Of a stretch of 64,000 nucleotides of DNA, positions 17,264 to 26,981 are shown one piece after another. The stretch is from Sphingobacteriales bacterium (GTDB lineage Bacteria > Bacteroidota > Bacteroidia > Chitinophagales > Chitinophagaceae). The stretch's first letter is position 1. Each line of letters starts with the position of its first letter. The notes below the pieces were generated by a model that had not been told where the DNA came from, did no database searches, and saw only the letters and a program-made list of their open reading frames with translations. A program made the position numbers and the translations under genes. The stretch covers positions 1 through 64,000 of the forward strand of contig JAPLEF010000146.1 of assembly GCA_026391525.1 (NCBI GenBank). Reading direction: 5' to 3'.

Positions 17264-20200
17264 ATGAAAAGAATACTACTTCTATTGACAATATCCTTAT
17301 TTTTTGTGGGGAAGGGGATGAGCCAGTTGTTAACCTGGACAGCTCCTTTTATTACCGAAAGTAACACACCGATTGTAATTACCATGGATGCTACCAAGGG
17401 CAACCAGGGCTTGCAGAATTATGCTGCAACATCCGATGTTTATGTTCATACTGCTGTGATCACAACTTCTAGTACCACACCCAGCGATTGGCGTTATGTG
17501 AAATTCAACCAGAATTTTAATGCCATCAACCCTAGTTTGCAGGCTGGCTACAATGCTTCATTTCCGAATAAATGGACCTTCACCATTACCGGAGGGATAA
17601 GGGCATATTATGGTGTTCCGGCGGGAGAAACCATTTTGAAAATCGCTATCCTTTTCCGCAGCGGGAACGGCTCGGTTGTACAGCGCAATTCAGATGGCAG
17701 CGATATGTACATCCCGGTATATAATAACACATTGGCTACACGCCTTGCTGTTCCCCCAAAACAACCCACTTTCATTCCTAAAGCCGAACCGATCAATAAA
17801 GTGGTTGGTAATAATGTAGCCATTACAGGATTGAGTAATAATCCTGCGAATCTCAAGTTGTATTTCAATGGCAATGTGATTCAAACTGCAACCAACGCAA
17901 CAAGTATTGCTGTAACACCGGGGCCTGTAATCACCAGTTCAGGTACCCAAACCATTATTGTTGAAGCAAACGATGGTGTTACCACAAAGTATGATACCAT
18001 TAAATTTTATGTGGCCGGAACAGTGAATGTAGCTGCATTACCTGCAGGTTTGCGCGATGGTATTAATTATGAAGCCAATACTGCCGCCGCAACCTTTGTA
18101 TTGTATGCACCATTTAAAAACAGGGTATCTGTTATCGGCGATTTGCCGGGAAGTAACTGGGACGAACAAACGATTTACCAGATGAATAAAACTCCGGATG
18201 GTAATTACTGGTGGTTGCGCGTTACAGGGCTTACCCCCGGAACAGAATATTCTTTCCAATACCTTATAGATGGTACGCTACGGGTAAGTGATCCTTATGT
18301 AGAAAAAGTATTGGATCCCTGGAACGACCAGTTCATAAGTGCAGAAACTTATCCTAACCTAAAGCCCTATCCAACAGGATTTACCAGTGGAATCGTAGGC
18401 ATACTTCAAACGGCTTCACCTTCCTATAACTGGACTACTACTAATTATACTCGTCCCAATAAAAAGAACCTGATCATTTATGAATTGCATCTTAGAGATT
18501 TCATCGGGAAGCACGATTGGAAGACGATGCGCGATACCATCAATTATTTAAAAAAATTGGGTATTAATGCGATACAGTTCATGCCCATCAATGAATTTGA
18601 AGGCAACAACAGTTGGGGTTACAATCCGGATTTTTATTTTGCACCGGATAAATATTACGGTCCGAAAAATGATTTAAAACAATTTATCGATCTCGCTCAT
18701 TCAAAAGGTATGGCGGTGATCATGGATATTGCGTTAAACCATTCCTTTGGGTTATCACCCATGGTACAGATGTATTGGGATGCTGCCAATAACCGGCCTG
18801 CAGCCAATAGCCCCTGGTTCAATCCGGTTGCTAAACATGGTTTTAATGTGGGTTACGATATGAACCATGAAAGTTTAGCCACAAGATATTTTACGAGCAG
18901 GGTAGTTGAGCACTGGTTAGTTAATTATAAGATAGACGGTTTCCGCTTTGATTTATCAAAAGGCTTTACCCAAACCCAAACCTGCGATAACAATGGCAAC
19001 AATTGCAATGTGGGCAGTTGGAGCAGCTATGATGCCAGCCGTGTAGCTATTTGGAAAAGATATTACGACACGTTACAATTGAAATCTCCGGGATCTTATG
19101 TAATTCTGGAACATTTCGCCACCAACAGCGAAGAACTGGAGCTTTCCAATAGCGGTATGTTGCTATGGGGAAATATGAACAATAATTATGGGCAGGCATC
19201 GATGGGTTATTCCTCCGACTGGGATCTTTCCTATGGCATTGCAACACAGCGTGGATGGTCGCAACCTCACCTTATCACTTTTATGGAAAGCCATGATGAG
19301 GAAAGGATAGGTTATAAGAACATCAGTTTTGGAAATGTTTCTGCCTTCCAGAATGTAAAAGATACCAACGTTTCGCCCAGGCGAATGGAACTGGCTCATG
19401 CGTTCTTACTTACTATACCCGGCCCTAAGATGATCTGGCAATTCGGTGAGTTGGGTTATGATACCAGTATCACCTGGTGCCAGAACGGAACCTTAAGTAC
19501 CAATTGCCGCACCGATCCCAAGCCTATCCGTTGGGGATATAATAATGATACGGAAAGAAAGAATCTTTATAATGTGATCGGCAATATCAACAGACTGAGG
19601 GTGAATCCTACCTATAGCAACATGTTCATGTCGAACAACATCACTTATAATCTTGGAGGTGCATTCAAAACCATCATTATGAACGACCCTACTGCAAAGA
19701 TGGTGGTGATTGGTAATTTTGATGTGTTTGCTCAAACCGGATCGGTAACCTTTCCTGCAGCAGGTACCTGGTATAATTTCCTGAATGCCGGAACTTTCTT
19801 CGCTAACGGGGGTTCACAGTCTTTCACGTTGCAGCCAGGAGAATACCGTATTTATCTCAATCAGTTTGCACCATTGCCTGTTAACCTGATCAGTTTCAAC
19901 GGAAAACAATTGGGCATCCGCAATGAACTGAGATGGGATGTGGAGAATGAAATCAACCTTGGCTATTACGAGCTGGAACGCAGCATAGATGGCAGGAATT
20001 TTGATAAGGTTGCTAAAATAACAGCAACGGGTAATCGCTTTTACAATTTTGTTGATGATATCGGCTTGTTAAGTTCGAATGTGTTCTTTTATCGTTTGAA
20101 GATGATCGATAACGACGGTGCTTATCGTTATAGTGCAATCGTAAAACTAAGTTCATTTGTCACTGCAGGTTTTGTTGAAGTGACGCCGAACCCATTTGGT

Positions 20201-20422
20201 GAAAAATTGGTGGTGCGCATCGAATCGCCAAATGCTCAAAGAGCTAACCTGATTTTAACGGACATCAGTGGACGCCGGTTGTTGGGCAAGCAAGTGCAAT
20301 TGCAACAAGGCAATAATGTTTTCGAAATCCCTGAAGTGGCCGGATTGTCAAAGGGCATCTATATGTTGACGGTAGTTCAAGGTGATAACCGCAGAACCAT
20401 CAAGGTGATTAAAGGCGATTAA
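17264..20422 (+). CDS. GH13 alpha-amylase with CBM48 domain and T9SS sorting domain
   Basis: The true start is at MKRILLLLTISLFFVGKGMS (signal peptide). The track's 41 extra residues cover the promoter and operator. Of 1052 aa, residues ~20-280 form beta-rich modules: an N-terminal domain starting LTWTAPFITES and an Ig-like part. A CBM48-type domain follows (~285-400, FVLYAPFKNRVSVIGD), then the GH13 barrel with IMDIALNHSFG, GFRFDLSKGF (D563), VILEHFA (E616) and MESHDEERIGY (D678). The C-terminus (VTPNPFGEKLVVRI to TIKVIKGD) is a type A T9SS sorting domain, so the enzyme should be secreted and anchored at the surface. It probably makes the first cut in starch before Sus import. Confidence 0.92.
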   Translation: MKRILLLLTISLFFVGKGMSQLLTWTAPFITESNTPIVITMDATKGNQGLQNYAATSDVYVHTAVITTSSTTPSDWRYVKFNQNFNAINPSLQAGYNASFPNKWTFTITGGIRAYYGVPAGETILKIAILFRSGNGSVVQRNSDGSDMYIPVYNNTLATRLAVPPKQPTFIPKAEPINKVVGNNVAITGLSNNPANLKLYFNGNVIQTATNATSIAVTPGPVITSSGTQTIIVEANDGVTTKYDTIKFYVAGTVNVAALPAGLRDGINYEANTAAATFVLYAPFKNRVSVIGDLPGSNWDEQTIYQMNKTPDGNYWWLRVTGLTPGTEYSFQYLIDGTLRVSDPYVEKVLDPWNDQFISAETYPNLKPYPTGFTSGIVGILQTASPSYNWTTTNYTRPNKKNLIIYELHLRDFIGKHDWKTMRDTINYLKKLGINAIQFMPINEFEGNNSWGYNPDFYFAPDKYYGPKNDLKQFIDLAHSKGMAVIMDIALNHSFGLSPMVQMYWDAANNRPAANSPWFNPVAKHGFNVGYDMNHESLATRYFTSRVVEHWLVNYKIDGFRFDLSKGFTQTQTCDNNGNNCNVGSWSSYDASRVAIWKRYYDTLQLKSPGSYVILEHFATNSEELELSNSGMLLWGNMNNNYGQASMGYSSDWDLSYGIATQRGWSQPHLITFMESHDEERIGYKNISFGNVSAFQNVKDTNVSPRRMELAHAFLLTIPGPKMIWQFGELGYDTSITWCQNGTLSTNCRTDPKPIRWGYNNDTERKNLYNVIGNINRLRVNPTYSNMFMSNNITYNLGGAFKTIIMNDPTAKMVVIGNFDVFAQTGSVTFPAAGTWYNFLNAGTFFANGGSQSFTLQPGEYRIYLNQFAPLPVNLISFNGKQLGIRNELRWDVENEINLGYYELERSIDGRNFDKVAKITATGNRFYNFVDDIGLLSSNVFFYRLKMIDNDGAYRYSAIVKLSSFVTAGFVEVTPNPFGEKLVVRIESPNAQRANLILTDISGRRLLGKQVQLQQGNNVFEIPEVAGLSKGIYMLTVVQGDNRRTIKVIKGD

Positions 20423-20468
20423 AGATTATTTTATAGTTTGCCTGTATTGAGGCTGAACAACTTTTCCG

Positions 20469-20509
20469 GTAAGGATATCTGCAGTTTCCACAGCTGTGCA
20501 TATCCTTAC
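20469..20509. repeat. 10-bp inverted repeat (stem-loop) between amylase and regulator genes
   Basis: GTAAGGATAT and ATATCCTTAC are perfect inverted arms separated by 21 bases. It lies 47 bases after the amylase stop and 46 before the regulator ATG. The sequence after it (TTGATTTTG) is only weakly T-rich, so it may be a weak terminator, an attenuator or a second operator. See findings. Confidence 0.55.
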
Positions 20510-20555
20510 TTGATTTTGAGCAAATCAATTGGTTAACTTTATAATTGCTTAACTA

Positions 20556-21326
20556 ATGTCGAACAATTTTTACGAAACCGAATACGAGACTATCTTGACT
20601 AACAACGGTTCTTCAAAGCATGTGAAAACGCTAAAGATCATCCAATCTGAAGTGCAGAGCATCAACAGGGTGGCACTTTCAGTGGATTGTGTGATTTTCG
20701 GTTTTGATGAGAATAAGCTAAAAGTATTGTTGATCCGTTCCGATTTGAAAAAGTACCAAAGCAAATGGTCGCTTTTAGGTGATCTGGTGAATCCTGAAGA
20801 AGATATCGAAGAAGCGGCTTACCGCATATTGCTCGACAGAACCGGCATGGATGATTTATACCTCGAGCAGGTGCATGCATTTGGACATATCAACCGGCAT
20901 CCCGGCGGAAGGGTGGTTACCATTGCCTATTATTCTTTAATCAATGTGCAGCATCATAAGCTGAAGAAACTGGATAACGAGCTTCACTGGCATGATGTGG
21001 CTGAAGTGAAAGATCTGGCATTTGATCATCAGGAGATTTTCGAAACCTGTTATAAAAGGTTGCAAAAAAGGGTGCAGGAACACCCGCTCGGTTTTAGTTT
21101 ATTGCCTAATAAGTTCTCGCTCAGAGAATTGCAGAATCTTTATGAAGCTATTTTAGGCATCAAACTCGACCGGAGGAATTTCCGTAAAAAGTTCTTTGCG
21201 ATGGATTTCCTTGTTGATGTGGGTGAAATTGAAACCAATGTGCCCCATCGCCCGGGTAAACTCTACCAATTCGATTATGATAAGTACGAAAGAATGAAGA
21301 AAAAGTGGTCGGGTATTGACTTTTAG
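20556..21326 (+). CDS. Nudix-related transcriptional regulator (NrtR/AraR-like)
   Basis: 256-aa one-component regulator. Residues ~45-180 form a Nudix fold (VDCVIFGFDENKLKVLLIRS, SKWSLLGDLVNPEED), but the Nudix box is degenerate: where catalytic enzymes have REUxEExG this protein has YRILLDRTG, so it should sense a ligand rather than hydrolyse it. Residues ~185-256 (LLPNKFSLRELQNLYEAILG, DRRNFRKKFFAMDFL) match the C-terminal winged helix of NrtR proteins. Such proteins control sugar genes in Bacteroidota (for example arabinose). It lies between the amylase and susC, flanked by three copies of GTGTW-N5-TACAC, its probable binding site. The ligand is unknown; maltose or a derivative is a guess from context. 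Confidence 0.85.
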   Translation: MSNNFYETEYETILTNNGSSKHVKTLKIIQSEVQSINRVALSVDCVIFGFDENKLKVLLIRSDLKKYQSKWSLLGDLVNPEEDIEEAAYRILLDRTGMDDLYLEQVHAFGHINRHPGGRVVTIAYYSLINVQHHKLKKLDNELHWHDVAEVKDLAFDHQEIFETCYKRLQKRVQEHPLGFSLLPNKFSLRELQNLYEAILGIKLDRRNFRKKFFAMDFLVDVGEIETNVPHRPGKLYQFDYDKYERMKKKWSGIDF

Positions 21327-21409
21327 GGAAATTTTGTGTTGAATATGTGTCGACAATTTCTAAATAAATTATTAACATAAAATTATTATAATAAAAAAAG
21401 AATTACTTT

Positions 21410-21424
21410 GTGTAAAACTTACAC
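21410..21424. promoter_or_regulatory. operator 3, GTGTA-N5-TACAC, in front of susC
   Basis: GTGTAAAACTTACAC, perfect arms, extended to TGTGTA-N5-TACACA. It lies 35 bases before the susC ATG. A TTACTTTG element (one mismatch to TAnnTTTG) overlaps its left edge. No clear -33 TTG was seen. Confidence 0.65.
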
Positions 21425-21459
21425 ACTGTTTATCTATCACAAACTGATAATTGTTTATT

Positions 21460-24430
21460 ATGAGAAAAACGCTCACAAATTTATTCAAACAAGGTACATT
21501 AACAGCACTGCTGATAATGTTTACTGTTGCGGGTTTCGCACAGGACATTGTAACGGGTAACGTTGCTGAATCGAAAGGAGGCACGGCACTCGCAGGAGTT
21601 ACGGTTACACTCAAAGGAACCACCACAAGTACACAAACAGAAGGAGACGGATCGTTTAAAATTCCGGTGCCTTCGCGTAAAGGAACCCTTGTTTTTACCT
21701 ATGTTGGTTACACTATCCAGGAAGTGGAAGTAAATGGCCCATCTGTGGGTAACGTTCCATTGGTTATTTCCAATCAAACTCTGAATGAAGTGGTGGTGAT
21801 TGGTTATGGTACTGCACGTAAGAAAGATCTTACCGGTGCGGTTACTGTTGTTTCTTCAAAAGATTTTCAAAAAGGGCAAATCAGTACACCTGAGCAATTG
21901 ATTGCTGGTAAAGTAGCCGGGGTTGCTATCACTTCAAACGGTGGGGAACCCGGTGTAGGAAGTACGATCAGGATCAGGGGTGGCGCTTCATTGAATGCAA
22001 GTAATGATCCCTTGATAATCATAGATGGAATTCCCTTAGATAATAATGGAATTTCTGGTGCACCCAATGCACTTTCAATGATCAATCCCAATGATATAGA
22101 AACTTTCACCGTACTGAAAGATGCCTCTGCCACAGCTATATATGGTTTTAGAGGTTCAAATGGTGTCATCATCATCACTACCAAGCGTGGAACAACAGGA
22201 AAGCCAAAAATCAATTTTAATACCCAGTTTTCGGTAGCTAAAATTGCTAATAAGGTGGATGTGTTACCTGCCGACCAGTTCCGCAAATTTGTAAATGAAA
22301 ATGGAACTCAGGCTCAGGCATCTCTGTTGGGTTCAGCAAGCACCGACTGGCAGGATGAGATTTATCAAACTGCACTTACTTCAGATAATAATTTAAGTGT
22401 AAGCGGAGCCTTTAATAAGAAAACACCCTATCGTTTTTCGGTTGGTTATCTTTCTCAGGAAGGTATTTTAAGAACAGGTAAATTACAAAGAGGATCTGTT
22501 GCCTTTAACATGACCCCCAGGTTCTTTAATAATAACCTGAAAGTTGATTTCAATATAAGGGCATCTCAAAGTGCTAACCGTTTTGCTAACACCGGCGCAA
22601 TTGGAGCAGCGGCTACTTACGATCCTACACAGCCTGTTTATTCTAATAGTCCGCGTTACAATGGTTTTTATGAGTGGCTCGACCCAACAACTCTTACAGG
22701 TTTACGTGCCCTTTCACCCCGCAACCCGATGGGCCTGATTTATCAGGATAACAATAACAGCGATGTACGCAGAAGTATTGGAAATGTTGTGTTAGAATAT
22801 AAGCTGCCCTTCTTCCCGGCACTCAGGGCTAACCTCAACGTAGGATTTGATATGTCGAAAGGGGAAGGCGGAAATTATATTAACGACAGTGCAGCATCTA
22901 CCTACAAACGTTTCATTGATGCAGGTGGAATTTCGCATGGTGGTGTGAAATCGCAATATAAACAACAGAACGTTACTAGAGTCTTGGATTTTTATTTGGG
23001 TTACAACAGGGAGGTTGCTTCCATTAAAAGTAAGTTTGATTTGATTGCAGGCTATTCGTATAATGATTATAAAACTACCAACTACTTTTATAGCGACCGC
23101 ACATTTGATGGTACTACGTTTCCGGGATCTGAACCTAATTTCCCTTTTGATATCCAACAAAATACCATCATTTCTTTTTATGGCAGGTTGAATTATACTT
23201 TGATGAACAGGTACCTGATTACGGCAACTGTTCGTCGCGACGGATCATCCCGTTTCAGCGAAGATAACCGTTGGGGTACCTTCCCTTCGGTGGCTTTTGC
23301 CTGGAGAATCAAAGAAGAAAGTTTCCTCCGCAACAGTAATACGTTTTCAGATCTTAAATTACGCGTAGGTTGGGGTATGACCGGACAACAAGATGGTGCA
23401 GAAATAGGTAATTATAAATATCTCACTGCCTATGAATTTAGTAATGATCAGGCACAATATCAATTAGGGAATACTTTTTATAATATGTTTCGCCCTACTG
23501 CTACTAATAGGAATATCCAATGGGAAGAAACTACAACAACAAATATCGGTTTAGATTATGGGTTGTTTAACGGCAGGATCAATGGTAGTTTAGAATTTTA
23601 TTTACGTAAAACAGAGAAATTATTTAATGTAATTGACAATCCTGCCGGTGGATTTTCTAATAAAATAATTGCCAATGTTGGAACCATGGAAAACCGGGGT
23701 GTTGAGTTCAATATCAATGCAGATATCATCAAGAAAACAGATTTTGTTTGGAATATTGGGTTCAACGCAACTTTCAACAAAAATGAAATTACCAGATTGA
23801 CAATTAATAATAACCCTGATTTTAGGGGAAATCAATTTGGAGGTAGGTCTCCCAAGAAGTTCCTTTTATGTATATCAGCAGGTTTATGGTGCTGATGGAA
23901 AACCTATTGATGGTTTGTTTGAAGACCGGAACAGGGATGGATTGGTGAATACGGATGATTTGTATCAGTACAAGAATCCAGATCCTTATGCATTCTTTGG
24001 GTTTACTACAAATTTAAGCTACAAGCGTTGGAATGCAGGTTTTGTATTAAGGGCAAACCTGGGTAATTATGTATACAACAACGTAAATTCTACCATTGGC
24101 ACCCGAAATGCGGTGTTTGGCACCGGTTATTTGAACAATGCTTACAGCGATTTGTTAAATACCGGCATAACCGGCACGAAAAATGGTTATATCTTATCTG
24201 ATTACTATATCCAAAATGCTTCTTTTTTGAGAATGGATAATGCGAACATCGGATACGATTTTGGAAAGATATTCAGTGGAAGGTCTAATCTACGCCTGAA
24301 CTTCAATGTGCAGAATGTATTTGTGATCACCAAGTATACAGGTTTAGATCCTGAAATTCAGGGTGGGGTGGATAACAACTTTTATCCAAGGCCAAGAACG
24401 TATACTCTGGGAGTGAATCTTGATTTTTAA
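21460..24430 (+). pseudogene. susC: SusC-type TonB-dependent transporter, broken by a short out-of-frame deletion
   Basis: Outer-membrane oligosaccharide importer. ATG at 21460 (MRKTLTNLFKQG; the track starts at an upstream TTG). Signal peptide, carboxypeptidase-like domain (VTLKGTTTSTQTEGDGSF), plug (NEVVVIGYGTARKKDLTG) and the SusC/RagA signature (IRIRGGASLNASNDPLIIIDG) are intact. The first frame reads correctly to FRGNQFGG near 23850, then runs into a stop. The family sequence resumes in another frame at VGLPRSSFYVYQQVYG and continues to the normal end GVNLDF at 24430. Compared with typical SusC proteins about 14 residues are missing at the joint, so the lesion looks like a deletion of about 41 bases (3n+2), not a single-base slip. 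Everything downstream is undamaged. It may be a recent inactivation or an assembly error. Confidence 0.8.
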
Positions 24431-24465
24431 TACATCTGAAAAACGTAAAAGCAAAATAAATTACC

Positions 24466-26073
24466 ATGAATAAAACAATATTAAAATCAGCATTTTTGTT
24501 TCTCTTAGGAGGAAGCATCATGTTAAGTTCTTGTACCAAGGATTTAGACCGATTTCCTACCAATGCTAACACTGAAGAAATTGTATTCAGCACTTACGAA
24601 GGTTATCAGAAAGCGCTGGCTAAAGTTTATGGAAGTATGGCCTTAACTGGTAATGAGGGTCCTGCCGGAAGTGGCGATATACAAGGCATTGATGAAGGCA
24701 CTTCAGATTTTGTTCGCCTGTATTGGTGGATGCAGGAAATCAGTACCGATGAGGCCGTAGTACAGGTTGGCTGGAACGATCCGGGCATCCATTTCTTCCA
24801 CCCAATGAACTGGACCACAGATAATGTGATTATTAAAGGTCTTTACTACCGTTCACTTTATCAGATTGGCCTTGCTAATGACTTCATTCGTCAGGCTTCT
24901 GATGCCAATTTAAGCAAAAGAGGCATTACCGGGGCAAACGCGGATGCCATCCGTAAAAACGTTCTGGAGGTTCGTTTTCTGCGTGCTTTCCAGAATAGTG
25001 TGCTAATGGATTTGTTTGGTAACCCTCCATATGTAACTGAAACGGATCTTCCGGGAGTAAGTTTGCCTGCACAAATTCAGCGTGCTGCACTGTTTAATAA
25101 AGTGGAAACAGAATTGTTAGCACTTGAAAGTACTATTGCTCCCGCTTCTGCTGCAGATTATGGACGTGCCAATCAGTCTGCTGTTCGTGCTCTATTGGCA
25201 AGGATTTATCTGAACGCTGAGGTATTTACCGGAACAGCTCGCTGGAATGATGCTGCTACTTATGCTGCTAAAGTATTGGGTGATGGTTATGCACTTTTGC
25301 CGGATTACCGTCAGTTGATGCTGGCTGATAATAATGTGAACAATAGTGAATTTATTTTCACGGTGAATTACGATGGATTACGCACCAAAGGATACGGTGG
25401 TACTACCTTCCTTACTCACGCAAGTGTTGGAGGAAGTATGATAGCTGCTAACTCAGGTATTGATGGTGGATGGGGTGGTATCCGTACTACTAAAAACTTA
25501 CCTAACCTTTTTGCAGATATAACCGGAGCTACCGACCAAAGGGCACAGTTTTATACCAATGGACAGAACATTGAACTTACCGGCGAACCGGCACCAGCCT
25601 TTACAGAAGGATATGCCATAACTAAATACAGAAATCTTACAAGATCGGGTGCACAAGGATCAAGTCCTGCTTTTGCTGATGTTGATTTTCCGCTTTTCCG
25701 TTCTGCTGAAATGAACCTGATTTACGCTGAAGCCGTTGTTCGGGGGGCAAGTACAGGAAATACAGCACAGGCTGTTAATTATATCAACAACCTGCGTACC
25801 AGGGCATGGGGAGGCAGTAATGCAGGAAATATCACCGCAACAGATCTTAACCTCGATTTCATCATCGATGAGCGCGGAAGGGAATTGTATTGGGAAGGCT
25901 TCCGCCGTACCGATTTGGTTCGGTTCAACCAATTTACCACGGCCGATTATTTGTGGCCATGGAAAGGAGGCGTTTCTTCAGGAACTGCTGTACCTTCATT
26001 CAGGAACTTATTCCCAATTCCGGTTTCAGACATAAATGCAAACTCAAACCTGGTACAAAATCCGGGTTACTAA
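24466..26073 (+). CDS. susD: SusD/RagB starch-binding lipoprotein
   Basis: Surface glycan-binding lid that works with SusC. The start MNKTILKSAFLFLLGGSIMLSSC is a lipoprotein signal. The body has the SusD-like TPR helices and conserved segments such as ALLARIYLNAEVFTG, FPLFRSAEMNLIYAEA, and DERGRELYWEGFRRTDLVRF near the C-terminus. The 535-aa length is normal and the frame is intact. It lies 35 bases after the end of susC and 32 before susE, so it is in the same operon. Confidence 0.95.
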   Translation: MNKTILKSAFLFLLGGSIMLSSCTKDLDRFPTNANTEEIVFSTYEGYQKALAKVYGSMALTGNEGPAGSGDIQGIDEGTSDFVRLYWWMQEISTDEAVVQVGWNDPGIHFFHPMNWTTDNVIIKGLYYRSLYQIGLANDFIRQASDANLSKRGITGANADAIRKNVLEVRFLRAFQNSVLMDLFGNPPYVTETDLPGVSLPAQIQRAALFNKVETELLALESTIAPASAADYGRANQSAVRALLARIYLNAEVFTGTARWNDAATYAAKVLGDGYALLPDYRQLMLADNNVNNSEFIFTVNYDGLRTKGYGGTTFLTHASVGGSMIAANSGIDGGWGGIRTTKNLPNLFADITGATDQRAQFYTNGQNIELTGEPAPAFTEGYAITKYRNLTRSGAQGSSPAFADVDFPLFRSAEMNLIYAEAVVRGASTGNTAQAVNYINNLRTRAWGGSNAGNITATDLNLDFIIDERGRELYWEGFRRTDLVRFNQFTTADYLWPWKGGVSSGTAVPSFRNLFPIPVSDINANSNLVQNPGY

Positions 26074-26105
26074 TCATTCTATTGAAAATTGATAAATAAC
26101 ATAAA

Positions 26106-26948
26106 ATGAAAAAAATACTCAATCAAATTCTGCTGCTTACTGCTGTGATGGCTACCTTCACTGCATGTGAGAAGGATGAAAACCGCATTACTTATGAAGG
26201 TGGTACTAATCCGGTTTTATCTGCTAACAAAGTGGATAATATCCCGATGTCGTTCCCAACAAAAGATAATGAAGCGGTTACTTTCAGTTGGACGAACCCT
26301 GATTATCGTTTCACCACAGGTGTTAGTTCACAGGATGTAACCTATACGCTGGAAATGGATACCTTAGGTGCAAATTTCAGTAGTCCTAATATTGTAAGGG
26401 CTTCTATCAGCAAAGATTTAAGAGTTACTTATAAGCAATCGCAAATCAACGATTTTTTGCTTAATCAACTCGCTTTGAATGCAACGCAAAGTTACGATGT
26501 TGAGGTAAGGGTGATTTCTTCACTATTCAATAACAATTCAAGGCTGATATCGAATACTTTGCGGTTCAACATCACGCCGTATGCAATTCCGCCAAAAGTG
26601 AACCCACCATCATCAGGTAAACTTTTCATCACCGGTAGTGCAACTCCTGCCAGCTGGCAATGTGGTTGTGGAGAGCCTGAATTGCTTTCTCAAAAATTCA
26701 ACCAATTAAGCCCTACATTATTTGAATTGCCTTCTATCAACATCACTGGTGGTGGCTCTTATTTGTTATTACCTGTTTATGGCAGTTGGGCTGCTAAATA
26801 TGGTTTTACCGGAGCAGGTAATGCCAACAATGTTCTTGGCGATGATTTTAAAGAACAAGGAAACGACTTTAAAGCACCTAATGAAGGTGGTCTTTATAAA
26901 ATCACTGTTGACTTCCAAAGAGGCAAAACCACTTTGGTAAAACTGTAA
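26106..26948 (+). CDS. susE: SusE-type outer-membrane starch-binding lipoprotein
   Basis: 280 aa. MKKILNQILLLTAVMATFTAC is a lipoprotein signal. An N-terminal SusE domain follows (NPVLSANKVDN, EAVTFSWTNPDY) and then one C-terminal SusF/SusE starch-binding module (KLFITGSATPASWQ, GGLYKITVDFQRGKTTLVKL). In the Sus system such proteins sit on the cell surface and hold maltooligosaccharides for SusCD. The intact frame also shows what is missing from the next, damaged paralogue. Confidence 0.88.
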   Translation: MKKILNQILLLTAVMATFTACEKDENRITYEGGTNPVLSANKVDNIPMSFPTKDNEAVTFSWTNPDYRFTTGVSSQDVTYTLEMDTLGANFSSPNIVRASISKDLRVTYKQSQINDFLLNQLALNATQSYDVEVRVISSLFNNNSRLISNTLRFNITPYAIPPKVNPPSSGKLFITGSATPASWQCGCGEPELLSQKFNQLSPTLFELPSINITGGGSYLLLPVYGSWAAKYGFTGAGNANNVLGDDFKEQGNDFKAPNEGGLYKITVDFQRGKTTLVKL

Positions 26949-26981
26949 GTTTCATTGATCACACTTTTAAATTAATTTGAA

